Below, in pieces: positions 25,429 through 33,435 of a stretch of 64,000 bases of DNA. The notes under the pieces are model-generated. The model searched no databases. It was given only the letters and a program-made list of their open reading frames with translations, and had not been told where the DNA came from. Numbering within the stretch: the first letter of the stretch is position 1; the number at the start of each line of letters is the position of its first letter. The position numbers were made by a program, and so were the translations under genes. Source of the DNA: JAGPUQ01 sp036677085 (GTDB lineage Bacteria; Pseudomonadota; Gammaproteobacteria; Pseudomonadales; Porticoccaceae); the NCBI GenBank assembly GCA_036677085.1, contig JAKFFI010000022.1, positions 116,006 through 180,005 of the forward strand, read 5' to 3'.

Positions 25429-27219
25429 TCAGAAACGGTATTTGAATGCCAATGACAGGTTGTCCCGGTCGAAATAGGCGCCGGCGGCGTTGTCACCCAG
25501 CCATTGTGAGTAGGCCAGCTCCAAAGAAGTGCTGGACAAATAGCTGAACTCGACGCTTGCGCGGGCAATCTGTTGGCCCTTTTGCAGGGCTCCGCCGATA
25601 CCCGCAGCCTGTGGTTGATAGCCGTCTACGCCATGGATCCAGACCAGCGTGGGTCGCATGTCCAGGTTTGCAAAGATGTCGTTGTATTCGAGCTGACCGA
25701 CCAATGCATATCCCCAGGAGAACGGGGTGACGGGCTGGTCAAGGCCGTCAGTTCCTTTGAAGTGTCCCTGGAACGCGGGACCGGAGCCGTTGTGCACGAA
25801 ATCCGTAGGATCGCCGCCGTCAAGACCGTCTAGCCATTGCGCGTTGACGTTCAGTATCAGGCTGAGGGTGTTGGCTCCCAGCAATGTGGTCGCATCGGAA
25901 TAGGTCAATGCTCCGAGGTAAGTCCACAGGTCGGTGGTTTCGGTTCCGCAACCGATTATTTCGCCGTCGGGCCCGGCCAATCCCGGGGGAAGCAGGCCAA
26001 GCGCCGTCTGGATGCCGCCCAGTCCAAACAGGTTTCCGCATTGTCTGACGTCGTGAAAATCCGGGCGGTAGTTCACTTCGGTCTGAAATGCGAGTCCCAG
26101 ACTTCCTGGCACAACGCCATTCAGCGAAACGGCAAAGGTGTCGAGGTCTTGCGCGAATTTCCAGCGGTACCCGCCGAGTGTTACGGGCAGCAAGGAAAAG
26201 GGATCCGGAACATTATGGCTCTCGTCCACGGTCGGTGCCGGCATGAACGCATGGGACCGAACCCAGTAAAAGCCCAGGTCTGCGTTGTCCAATCCGCTGA
26301 GGATGGTGTGAACAGCCATACCCCACTGGCCGCCCTTGTCGGGCCGGTCGGTACCGGTATAGGGAATGCCCGGGATCAGCAGGTCGGGTTTGTAGCCCTT
26401 GCCGTAGAGATCGAGCGGGCTGAAGAAGGTACCGGTGCTGAAGAACTCTGACCTGCGCCAGTTCCAGACGTAATAGGCTTCTACGGTCACATCCTCCGTG
26501 ACACCGAACTGCGCGTAGATCATCTCCTGGGGCATCAGGGTTTCCTTGATCTCCGTTCCCGGGGTCGTGGTCTTGCCGAAATCGACCGGGTTTTGCATCT
26601 GGCTTATGCCGCCGCCCAGGATGTCGCTTTCGCCCCAGTTGACGACCTGCTTGCCGATCCGGATATTCAACAGGTGACCCCCGGGGTTCCAGCTGCTGTA
26701 GCCGAATAAATCGAGTACCCGGAATTTATTGCCCGCGGCGTTTTGTCCCGCATTGGAAATGCCGTCGAGTTCACCAACCGGTGTGGGGCGGAAGCAGTTG
26801 TCACAGTCCTTGTGCATTATGGTGTAGTCGTAGGTATAGGACATGCGGGAAAAAAGACCGTAGTTGTCTTTCTTTACGCCCATGTCCGCCAACAACGATA
26901 GCGGTGAACTGTAGATATCGCCGCCATCAGGAAAGACCTGGGTATTTCCGGAATACGGTGCCGAAACGCCAGGAATGAACGAGCGTTCATCCGCACCTTG
27001 CGTGCGCATCGCCACGCTGGCGGTAACCGTGGTATCTATAAAGGCTTCGATCTCTCCAGATTTGAAGGTGAGCGCTACAGCCGGCCCGGTGACCAAGCTG
27101 GCGACACACGCCATGGCCTTGATCAAGACTCTTTCATGCGCCGAATGAGCTGGAGACCGGACCCGGAAAATGGGATGTCGGCAAGGTGATTCGGCTGATG
27201 AGGGTATCGATTGATACAA
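25429..27219 (-). CDS. DUF1302 family outer-membrane-type protein
   Basis: 596 aa with a TTG start at 27219, chosen because a perfect AGGAGGT sits 5 nt upstream; the longer ORF to 27315 lacks any ribosome-binding site. Signal region ends around MACVASLVTGPAVA-LTF. The mature chain has DUF1302 hallmarks (FKSGEIEAFIDTTVTASVAMR, GKQVVNWGES, SLGLAFQTEVNYRPDF) and ends in LSLAFKYRF with terminal Phe, as expected for an outer-membrane barrel. First gene of the DUF1302-DUF1329-RND group. The upstream region contains 17-bp iterated repeats that could be regulator sites. Confidence 0.88.
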   Translation of the reverse strand: MYQSIPSSAESPCRHPIFRVRSPAHSAHERVLIKAMACVASLVTGPAVALTFKSGEIEAFIDTTVTASVAMRTQGADERSFIPGVSAPYSGNTQVFPDGGDIYSSPLSLLADMGVKKDNYGLFSRMSYTYDYTIMHKDCDNCFRPTPVGELDGISNAGQNAAGNKFRVLDLFGYSSWNPGGHLLNIRIGKQVVNWGESDILGGGISQMQNPVDFGKTTTPGTEIKETLMPQEMIYAQFGVTEDVTVEAYYVWNWRRSEFFSTGTFFSPLDLYGKGYKPDLLIPGIPYTGTDRPDKGGQWGMAVHTILSGLDNADLGFYWVRSHAFMPAPTVDESHNVPDPFSLLPVTLGGYRWKFAQDLDTFAVSLNGVVPGSLGLAFQTEVNYRPDFHDVRQCGNLFGLGGIQTALGLLPPGLAGPDGEIIGCGTETTDLWTYLGALTYSDATTLLGANTLSLILNVNAQWLDGLDGGDPTDFVHNGSGPAFQGHFKGTDGLDQPVTPFSWGYALVGQLEYNDIFANLDMRPTLVWIHGVDGYQPQAAGIGGALQKGQQIARASVEFSYLSSTSLELAYSQWLGDNAAGAYFDRDNLSLAFKYRF

Positions 27220-27434
27220 GGCACACCTCCTTTTTGTATTGGTTATTATCGTTTTGCGCCGACCGTCAGGCCCCGCTCGCCATTGGGACGTTCGGCCTCC
27301 CCGCTCGCGCCACAAGGGATAAAGGCGCGGGAGTGGAATCGCATGTCTGTGTACCGCGTGTCTGTGTACCGATTGTGGCGAAATCGATTATTGGTGGAGA
27401 AATGTTTCGCGCACCATGTGACGCTAACACCTAT

Positions 27435-27485
27435 AACCAGATAATTGCAACAACCAGATAATTGCAACAACCAGATAATTGCAAT
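27435..27485. repeat. 17-bp tandem repeat, three units
   Basis: Three exact head-to-tail copies of AACCAGATAATTGCAAC (last base differs in the third). The array lies about 215 nt upstream of the DUF1302 start codon. Unit size near 1.6 helical turns; could be operator iterons or simple slippage. Confidence 0.9.
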
Positions 27486-27542
27486 AGGGTTTGTTTCCGC
27501 GTTTGAGATTGGGAAAGGTGGCACCAAGGTACCCCCCGGCGA

Positions 27543-27572
27543 GATTTTGTACGGCAAGATTTTGTGCGGCAA
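27543..27572. repeat. 15-bp direct repeat, two units
   Basis: GATTTTGTACGGCAA followed directly by GATTTTGTGCGGCAA, one mismatch. Non-coding. Confidence 0.85.
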
Positions 27573-27995
27573 GACCATGGCGGCCAAAGGCAAGATTCAA
27601 ACCACAATCGGTAAAATCCAGAACGGATATCTCAAGGAACATTTCAAGAACGAAAGTCGGTCCTTCCAGGCGCATGGTTCCCGAGCCTTGGCGCGGTTCC
27701 CCACGCGTCGCTGGCACCATAACGGAAGGTTGAATCAGTGGGGTAGCTGCCGCAATCGGAGGCGAACGCCGATCCTGCCCCCCGAACTGCGTAGTCTCGA
27801 CAGACCGCTTTCGCTGCGGCAGCCCTGCTTCGCGTGGCGAGGCGCTGGCTGTCAACCGCGCGATCCCTCACTCCGCGGCAGCTCGAACCGGGTGCGCCAC
27901 CGTATCTGCGTCCAGCCCTGCAGTAGGTAGCCCCGGGCTCACTAAGCGCATTGAGCCCGGCGCTTCATTTTGTGCCGCGTGGGATCCGCCGCAGC

Positions 27996-28964
27996 TCAGG
28001 GTGCCAACTGGCGAATTGCCGCGCGCGTCGCGCCGAGCCGGTCGGAATCGTTGACCGGGCTTACCGCCAGCAGTGGTAGCCGTGCCCCTGCCGCGCGAAA
28101 CATGGCTAATTGCGAGCGGCACATTTGCGGTGATCCGTAGATGCAGATCTGATTCACCATGTCGTCGCTGATGCAGGCCGCGGCGGCGCGGCGGTCGCCG
28201 GTTTTCCAGGCTGCGGTGACCGCATCCATTTCGGTCTCGAAACCGCAGCGCCGCCATTGCAGTCGGTAGTTGGGCAGACGCGCAAAAAACGCCAGGTTGT
28301 GTTTTGCCGCCGAGATCGCGGCGCCGAGGTTGTTCGACATGAACGTCGGGATGCTGAGGATGCAATCCAGTGGTGTTGGATCGCGGCCGACCGCGGAGGC
28401 GCTTTCGCGTGTCGCGTTCAGCAGTTGCTTGAGGTAATCCAGCGACGGCAAAAATGGCATCAGGCCATCAGCCACTTCGCCCGCCACCCGTGCGCTTTCC
28501 ACGGTGAGTCCGGCCATCAGCACCGGCACCGGCCAGGCGCAGGGACGGGACGCGAACAGCGGGTTGCGATCCTCGCCCGCCAGGATCTGTTTCACCTTTT
28601 GGGTGTAGTCGCGCAGGTAGTCCCGGGGATTGTTCATCTCGATGCCCTGGGCTTTCAGCAGTTGGCGGTGGCTCATGCCCAATCCCAGCACCAGCCTGCC
28701 CGCGGACAGCTCGGCGATGGTGGCCGCGGTCATCGCGGCAAGGAAGGGGTGACGGTAATAGATATTGGCGATGTTGGTGCCTACCTGGATGCGTTGCGTG
28801 GCCGCCGCGATGCCCTGAGCGCAGGCGAGTGCATCGCCGCGTCCCTCGTTGACCAGCACGGCGGCAAAACCCTGATCTTCGGCAAGCTGGCCGATGGCGG
28901 CCAGCTCCCGTGGCGGCGCCTCGGTGGCGGTGGAAAGAACCAGGCCGAGTGTGGTGGTACTCAT
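27996..28964 (-). CDS. LLM-class (luciferase-like) flavin oxidoreductase
   Basis: 322-aa bacterial-luciferase-fold protein. Features: FAAVLVNEGRGDALACAQGIAAAT, IQVGTNIANIYYRHPFLAAMTAATIAELSAGRLVLGLGMSH (split here across the usual substrate-binding barrel strands), PVLMAGLTVESARVAGEVADGLMPF. Resembles F420- or FMN-dependent LLM oxidoreductases related to methylene-tetrahydromethanopterin reductase; cofactor cannot be decided from sequence. GAGGGG precedes the ATG. Apparently monocistronic, downstream (on the minus strand) of recG. Confidence 0.88.
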   Translation of the reverse strand: MSTTTLGLVLSTATEAPPRELAAIGQLAEDQGFAAVLVNEGRGDALACAQGIAAATQRIQVGTNIANIYYRHPFLAAMTAATIAELSAGRLVLGLGMSHRQLLKAQGIEMNNPRDYLRDYTQKVKQILAGEDRNPLFASRPCAWPVPVLMAGLTVESARVAGEVADGLMPFLPSLDYLKQLLNATRESASAVGRDPTPLDCILSIPTFMSNNLGAAISAAKHNLAFFARLPNYRLQWRRCGFETEMDAVTAAWKTGDRRAAAACISDDMVNQICIYGSPQMCRSQLAMFRAAGARLPLLAVSPVNDSDRLGATRAAIRQLAP

Positions 28965-28980
28965 AAGGGACCCCTCTGTG

Positions 28981-29004
28981 GTTTGTTATGGAGTTTGTTA
29001 TGGA
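28981..29004. repeat. 12-bp direct repeat upstream of the LLM gene
   Basis: GTTTGTTATGGA twice in tandem, followed by two degenerate GTTTG words. It lies immediately upstream of the ribosome-binding site of the minus-strand LLM gene, so it may fall in its leader. Confidence 0.85.
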
Positions 29005-29085
29005 GTTTGCAGTCGGGTTTGTTATCTGGTTTGTCAGCGGATTCGATACCGGTTCCGGCCATGGTCCGTCGGCCGCACCCAGCCG

Positions 29086-31188
29086 TCAAACCTCCCCGTA
29101 GCGGGTTGCGTGGCCGAGCCAGCGCTGAATCAGCGGGACGATCGCTTCCGGATGCTCGGCCATCAGGGTCGCCGCGCCGCGCTGCACGCTGCCGAGCAGA
29201 TCGGCGTCACGCTGCAAGTCGGCAATGCGCAGACTGATATCGCCGGTCTGACGGGTGCCCAGCACTTCCCCAGGGCCGCGCAGTTGCAGATCGCGTTCGG
29301 CGATCACGAAGCCGTCGTTGGTCTGGCGCAGGATGCGCAGGCGCTCGCGGGCGTGCTGCGACAACGGCGTGCCGTACAGCAGGACGCAGTGGCTCTCGGT
29401 CTCGCCGCGACCGACCCGGCCGCGCAACTGGTGGAGTTGCGCGAGGCCCAGGCGCTCGGGATTTTCGATCACCATCAGGGTCGCGTTGGGCACATCGACG
29501 CCCACCTCGATCACCGTCGTCGCGACCAGCAGATCGATTTCCCCGGCCTTGAAAGCCGTCATCGCAGCGGCCTTGTCGCCCGATTTCATGCGGCCGTGGA
29601 CCAGGCCGATCCGCAAGTCTGGCAGCGCCAGCGCCAGTTCGGCAGCGGCGGTTTCGGCGGCCTGGGCCTGTAGCACCTCGGAATCCTCGATCAGGGTGCA
29701 CACCCAGTAGGCCTGCCGCCCCGCGCGGCAAGCACCGTGAATGCGCGCGATCACCTCTGCGCGGCGGCTGTTGGCGATGGCGACGGTGTTGACGGGTTGC
29801 CGGCCCGGCGGCAGCTCGTCGATGGCGGAATAGTCCAGATCGGCGTAGCCGATCATGGCAAGCGTGCGGGGGATGGGCGTCGCGGTCATGATCAGCTGGT
29901 GGGGCACGGTTCCGGCGCAGCCTTTTTCGCGCAGGGAGAGGCGCTGATGGACGCCGAAGCGGTGCTGCTCGTCGATGATGGTGAGGCCGAGGCGGGCAAA
30001 GGTCACCTCGTCCTGGAACAGCGCATGCGTGCCGACGGCGAGCTGGGCGCTGCCGTCGGCGATGGCGGCCAGTTGCGCGGCGCGCGCGCGGCCCTTGAGC
30101 TTGCCGGTGAGCCAGGCGCTGTGGATGCCCAGCGGGCGCAGCCAGTGTTCGAGGGTATCGCGGTGCTGCTCGGCGAGGATCTCGGTGGGCGCCATCAAGG
30201 CTGCCTGAAAGCCGGCGCCCACTGCCTGCATCACCGCATGGGCGGCAACCGCGGTCTTGCCGGAGCCGACATCGCCCTGGAGCAGGCGCAGCATGGGCAC
30301 GGGCGCGGCGAGGTCGGCGGCGATCTCGCGGCACACGCGCTGCTGCGCGCCGGTCAGCGTGAACGGCAGGCTGTCGAGAAAACGCTGCTCCAGCTCGATG
30401 GATGCTTTCAGTATCGGCGCGCGCTGGCTGCGCACCCGCGCGCGCAACTGCTGCAAGCTCAGGTGATGGGCGAGCAGCTCCTCGAATGCGAGCCGTCGCT
30501 GCGCTGGATGTTCGCCGCGCAGCAGCAGATCGAGGGGCGCGTCCGGAGGCGGCGCATGCAGGTAGCGCACGGCATCTGCGAGCGGCGGCAGATCCGGGCG
30601 CACCGACGCCGGCAGCCAGTCGCGAAGCAGCGCGCGGTGCGGACCGTCGCTCCCGCTTGCCAGGGCGAGCGCCTGGGTCATGAGTTGGCGCAACCGCGCC
30701 TGGGTGACGCCTTCGCCGGCCGGATAGACCGGGGTCAGCGATTGTTCCAGCGGCGCGGGCGCGGTGGTATCGAGCACCTGGTATTCGGGGTGGTACAGCT
30801 CCAGGCCCGCCGGGCCGAGTCGTACCTCGCCGTAGCAGCGCAGGCGAGTGCCGCGTGCCAGCGCATTGCGCTGCCCCGCCGAGAAATGAAAAAACCGCAG
30901 CGTAACGACGCCGGACCGGTCGCCCAGCTTGCAGATCAGGCTGCGCCGACGGCCCTGGACGATATCGGCACCCAGCACCTCGCCCTCGATCACCACTTCG
31001 GCCAGTTGCCGCAACGCGGCAATGGGAGTGATGCGGGTGCGATCAAGGTAACGGGTTGGTAGGTGGAACAGCAGATCCTGAACGCCGTGGATACCGATCC
31101 GCGCCAGCCGGTCGCGCAAGTGCGTACCCACGCCGCGCAGGCTGGTGATGGGCAGTTGATTGGCGGGCTGGGTGGAGTCAGCAATCAT
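29086..31188 (-). CDS. recG: ATP-dependent DNA helicase RecG
   Basis: 700 aa, the usual RecG length. N-terminal wedge/OB domain (SLRGVGTHLRDRLARIGI; VVIEGEVLGADIVQGRRR), Walker A GDVGSGKT at 305-312, DEQH box (IIDEQHRFGVHQR), ATPIPRT motif III, VGVDVPNATLMV and the helical-hairpin region QLRGRVGRG. Remodels stalled replication forks and branched DNA. Ends 121 nt before the LLM gene. Confidence 0.97.
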   Translation of the reverse strand: MIADSTQPANQLPITSLRGVGTHLRDRLARIGIHGVQDLLFHLPTRYLDRTRITPIAALRQLAEVVIEGEVLGADIVQGRRRSLICKLGDRSGVVTLRFFHFSAGQRNALARGTRLRCYGEVRLGPAGLELYHPEYQVLDTTAPAPLEQSLTPVYPAGEGVTQARLRQLMTQALALASGSDGPHRALLRDWLPASVRPDLPPLADAVRYLHAPPPDAPLDLLLRGEHPAQRRLAFEELLAHHLSLQQLRARVRSQRAPILKASIELEQRFLDSLPFTLTGAQQRVCREIAADLAAPVPMLRLLQGDVGSGKTAVAAHAVMQAVGAGFQAALMAPTEILAEQHRDTLEHWLRPLGIHSAWLTGKLKGRARAAQLAAIADGSAQLAVGTHALFQDEVTFARLGLTIIDEQHRFGVHQRLSLREKGCAGTVPHQLIMTATPIPRTLAMIGYADLDYSAIDELPPGRQPVNTVAIANSRRAEVIARIHGACRAGRQAYWVCTLIEDSEVLQAQAAETAAAELALALPDLRIGLVHGRMKSGDKAAAMTAFKAGEIDLLVATTVIEVGVDVPNATLMVIENPERLGLAQLHQLRGRVGRGETESHCVLLYGTPLSQHARERLRILRQTNDGFVIAERDLQLRGPGEVLGTRQTGDISLRIADLQRDADLLGSVQRGAATLMAEHPEAIVPLIQRWLGHATRYGEV

Positions 31189-31303
31189 CCGGTGACTTTA
31201 GCAGCCCGGCACGGCGATGGATTGCAAAACTGCGCCGGCGGGTCGCTTGCGTCCCTGTCGCGGGGTTTGGAAAAACGTCGCGCGGGCAGCGGAAAGTCTG
31301 GTG

Positions 31304-31647
31304 CTACCCGTCCTGATCCCAATGAAACTTATGCAGCATGCGGTGAATTACCGGCGTGAAGATCACGCCCGCGCCGATCAGGGATATCAGTCCCGCGTAG
31401 AGTGCGTAAAGGCCGGCAAACAGCTTGCCGTTTTCCGTTTTCGGAGCATCGACGGGTCCCATGCCGCCCATCAGCATGGCGGAATTCAGAAATGCGTCCG
31501 GCCAGTTGAGGTGCTTGAAGTGCGCGTAGCCCGCCATGCCGGCGAGGAGAGACAACACGACAGGGCGAGCGCAGCGGCGGAGTGCAGCAGGACGCGCTGG
31601 ATGAAGCGAATGCGGGTGAGCGGCGGCTGGGTTTTGGACTCGTACAT
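31304..31647 (-). pseudogene. Small inner-membrane protein gene with a frameshift
   Basis: ATG 31647 opens a frame MYESKTQPPLTRIRFIQRVLLHSAAALALS. At about 31558-31565 the homologous sequence jumps to the other frame and continues SLLAGMAGYAHFKHLNWPDAF, then NSAMLMGGMGPVDAPKT and VIHRMLHKFHWDQ to a stop at 31304. The two halves join into the usual roughly 115-residue two-helix protein (ion-channel-like GGMGP turn) found in many proteobacteria. One base appears lost. Either a true inactivating mutation or a base-call error; no slippery heptamer was seen at the junction. Confidence 0.7.
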
Positions 31648-31911
31648 GGAAGGTGATTCTGCCAGGGACGGTAGTGTTTGAATTTCGCGCCTGTGCCTAC
31701 CAGAGTGGCTCGGCAATGGCACCGTGCATGGCGGCGAGTTACAAAATCGAGTCATGCCCTGAATCGCGATCGTCGCCGGTTACCTCGGGTGGCACTGGTC
31801 ATGAACAGCTTTCACCCGCAAGCCTGGTGTCCAGCTGGACGCCTATGTTCGCGACCTGCACAGATCCCCTTGGTTACCCTGAAACCTTTGCTGGGGGTGT
31901 GCGCGCAGTGA

Positions 31912-32106
31912 TTATTTGTTGTCGCCCTTTGCCGCGTCCTGAATGTTTTCGCCGGCTTTTTCGATCTTTTCTCCGACCTTCTCAGTGGCCTGATCGACGC
32001 TCTTGCCGGCTTGCTCCACGGGGCCTTCCTTTTTTTGGCATCCGGATAGAGTTGCCAGCAGTATGCTCATAACCAAAGCTGTGCTTAGCGTCCCGACCAG
32101 TTTCAT
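31912..32106 (-). CDS. Small lipoprotein
   Basis: 64 aa from ATG 32106 with AGGAG 9 nt upstream. Lipobox TLSGCQ, then a highly charged helix (VEQAGKSVDQATEKVGEKIEKAGE) of the kind seen in small entericidin/YgdI-like or LEA-like envelope proteins. Upstream extensions to 32340 are not coding-like. Flanked by roughly 260 and 400 nt gaps with nothing recognisable except the terminator of the next gene. Confidence 0.8.
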   Translation of the reverse strand: MKLVGTLSTALVMSILLATLSGCQKKEGPVEQAGKSVDQATEKVGEKIEKAGENIQDAAKGDNK

Positions 32107-32471
32107 GATCCGTATCTCCTGGTGAATTTTTGTTACCAAAAAAACGAGCGAAATCGCGGCTGCTCCTGATGGCCGATCAACGTGATCATCGACCGTCATT
32201 CCCAACCCTCCGGTGAGGCGCATCGCACGTAGGCCAGCATTTGGTTGCGTCGACTGCGTACCGAATGCGCCCGCCGGCAAGCAGCACCGCCGACGGGTTC
32301 GCTCATATTGGTTCTGGGAAGGATAGCGCGTCCGGCTCACCCAATGCCAGTTTTATTGCGTTGCCCAAAAACGAGCGGCGCTACTACCCAGGCCGCGGAA
32401 GCATGCGGCGGCAACCATGCTGAGCGCGAATTGGGTATCGCTCTCGCGGGATTGCCGCGTTTTCAAACATC

Positions 32472-32493
32472 GGGGCGCGGCAGTCCGCGCCCC
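32472..32493 (-). terminator. Hairpin downstream of the Cys-repeat gene
   Basis: GGGGCGCGG-CAGT-CCGCGCCCC, a perfect 9-bp stem with 4-nt loop, 13 nt beyond the stop at 32506. The run that follows on the minus strand is not T-rich, so it may be partly factor-dependent. Confidence 0.6.
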
Positions 32494-32505
32494 GTCGAGC
32501 GCGGA

Positions 32506-33120
32506 CTACTCGGCGCCGAAACTTGCCTTAGCCTGGTTGAGGCAGTTCGTCTTGGTATCGCCCGCAAACGCTTCGCACTTTTCCTTCGCTACTTCGTACT
32601 TGGCGTCGAGCTTCTCGGTCGCGGCACCCTCCTGGGCTTTGGCGGATTTTTGGTCGGCCTTGGTCTGTGCTTCGGTAGAGACCTCGGTGGCCTTGGCCTG
32701 CGCAGTTGAGGTTTTCAGCCACGACTCGGCATCGGCTTTGGCGGTGGTCTCCACTTCCTTCGCCTGCTTCACGCAAACATCCTTCGTGTTGCCGGCCAGA
32801 TCGTCGCATCGCTCCTTCGCAACCCCGTAGTCGGCGTCCGCTTTGGCCACGCGCACCTGATAAAGATTGTTCGCGCTAGGATCATAGTGAGCATTGAGTT
32901 CGGCGATAGCGACTTTATCATCGCCTTCCGCGCTAGCCATGCAGATATCCTTGGCATTGGCGGACAACGAGTCACAATGCGTCTTGGCCGACGTGTACTT
33001 GGCCGCGATACGGTCTTTGCTCACTTTGTACTCGTCCTTTGAAACACCTTCCGCCATTGCCCCGGCGCTGACTGCAAGGCCAATCGCAAGTGCGATTGCA
33101 TTGATATTGAATGATTTCAT
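32506..33120 (-). CDS. Periplasmic protein with CX10C helical repeats
   Basis: 204 aa with clear signal peptide (MKSFNINAIALAIGLAVSAGAMA). Three repeats of the form Y-x2-AK-x2-C-(D/E)-x2-(S/A)-x-(N/D)-x-K-x2-C are visible: YTSAKTHCDSLSANAKDIC, YGVAKERCDDLAGNTKDVC and YEVAKEKCEAFAGDTKTNC. Between the second and third is a long Ala/Lys/Thr/Glu helix. Each Cys pair is probably an intrahelical-hairpin disulfide formed in the periplasm. Similar proteins occur as hypotheticals in beta- and gammaproteobacteria; function unknown. Monocistronic with its own terminator. Confidence 0.85.
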   Translation of the reverse strand: MKSFNINAIALAIGLAVSAGAMAEGVSKDEYKVSKDRIAAKYTSAKTHCDSLSANAKDICMASAEGDDKVAIAELNAHYDPSANNLYQVRVAKADADYGVAKERCDDLAGNTKDVCVKQAKEVETTAKADAESWLKTSTAQAKATEVSTEAQTKADQKSAKAQEGAATEKLDAKYEVAKEKCEAFAGDTKTNCLNQAKASFGAE

Positions 33121-33435
33121 TGTCGTTCCTTCATGGGTAAGGCTTGAGGTTATGCTCCGGCAATCAACGCCGATACGCCGTCCTCATTGCCAAGAGTGTG
33201 GGGCTTGAGGTATTCACGGAGCCATTACAGCGTGGACACTGCATCGCTACTTGCGCCGAGAGCCACAGACTATGCTGAGCAATTTTCTTCGTCTGTCTGG
33301 TAGCACACATCACCTGTTCATGATGATCTGATCATGATGATCTGAATGGATTTTCAGGCATATTGTTCAGGAGATACCCCGAGCAACGCCATGTTTTTTC
33401 TGGCTGTAGAGCCTGAATTTCAACAGAGTCCAGTT
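33121..33435. other. Intergenic region with a 14-bp tandem repeat
   Basis: 315 nt between the Cys-repeat gene start and the peptidase stop. TCATGATGATCTGA is repeated exactly twice at 33318-33345; because the unit contains self-complementary TGATCA/TCATGA words the array can also pair with itself. No gene seen. Confidence 0.6.

Larger units (their letters stand above)
27220..27995. other. Intergenic region rich in short direct repeats
   Basis: 776 nt without a credible gene between the DUF1302 start and the LLM oxidoreductase stop. It contains the 17-bp and 15-bp repeats listed separately. Near its right end is a hairpin, CCGGGCTC-N12-GAGCCCGG at 27933-27960, that may end transcription of the LLM gene although it lacks a T-tract in that direction. 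Local base composition alternates between AT-rich (27360-27490) and GC-rich. Confidence 0.5.

Noticed and set aside
27424..27855. 143-codon minus-strand frame over the repeat region
   Set aside because: Composition follows the nucleotide repeats and flanking GC-rich sequence; no start signal or conserved pattern.
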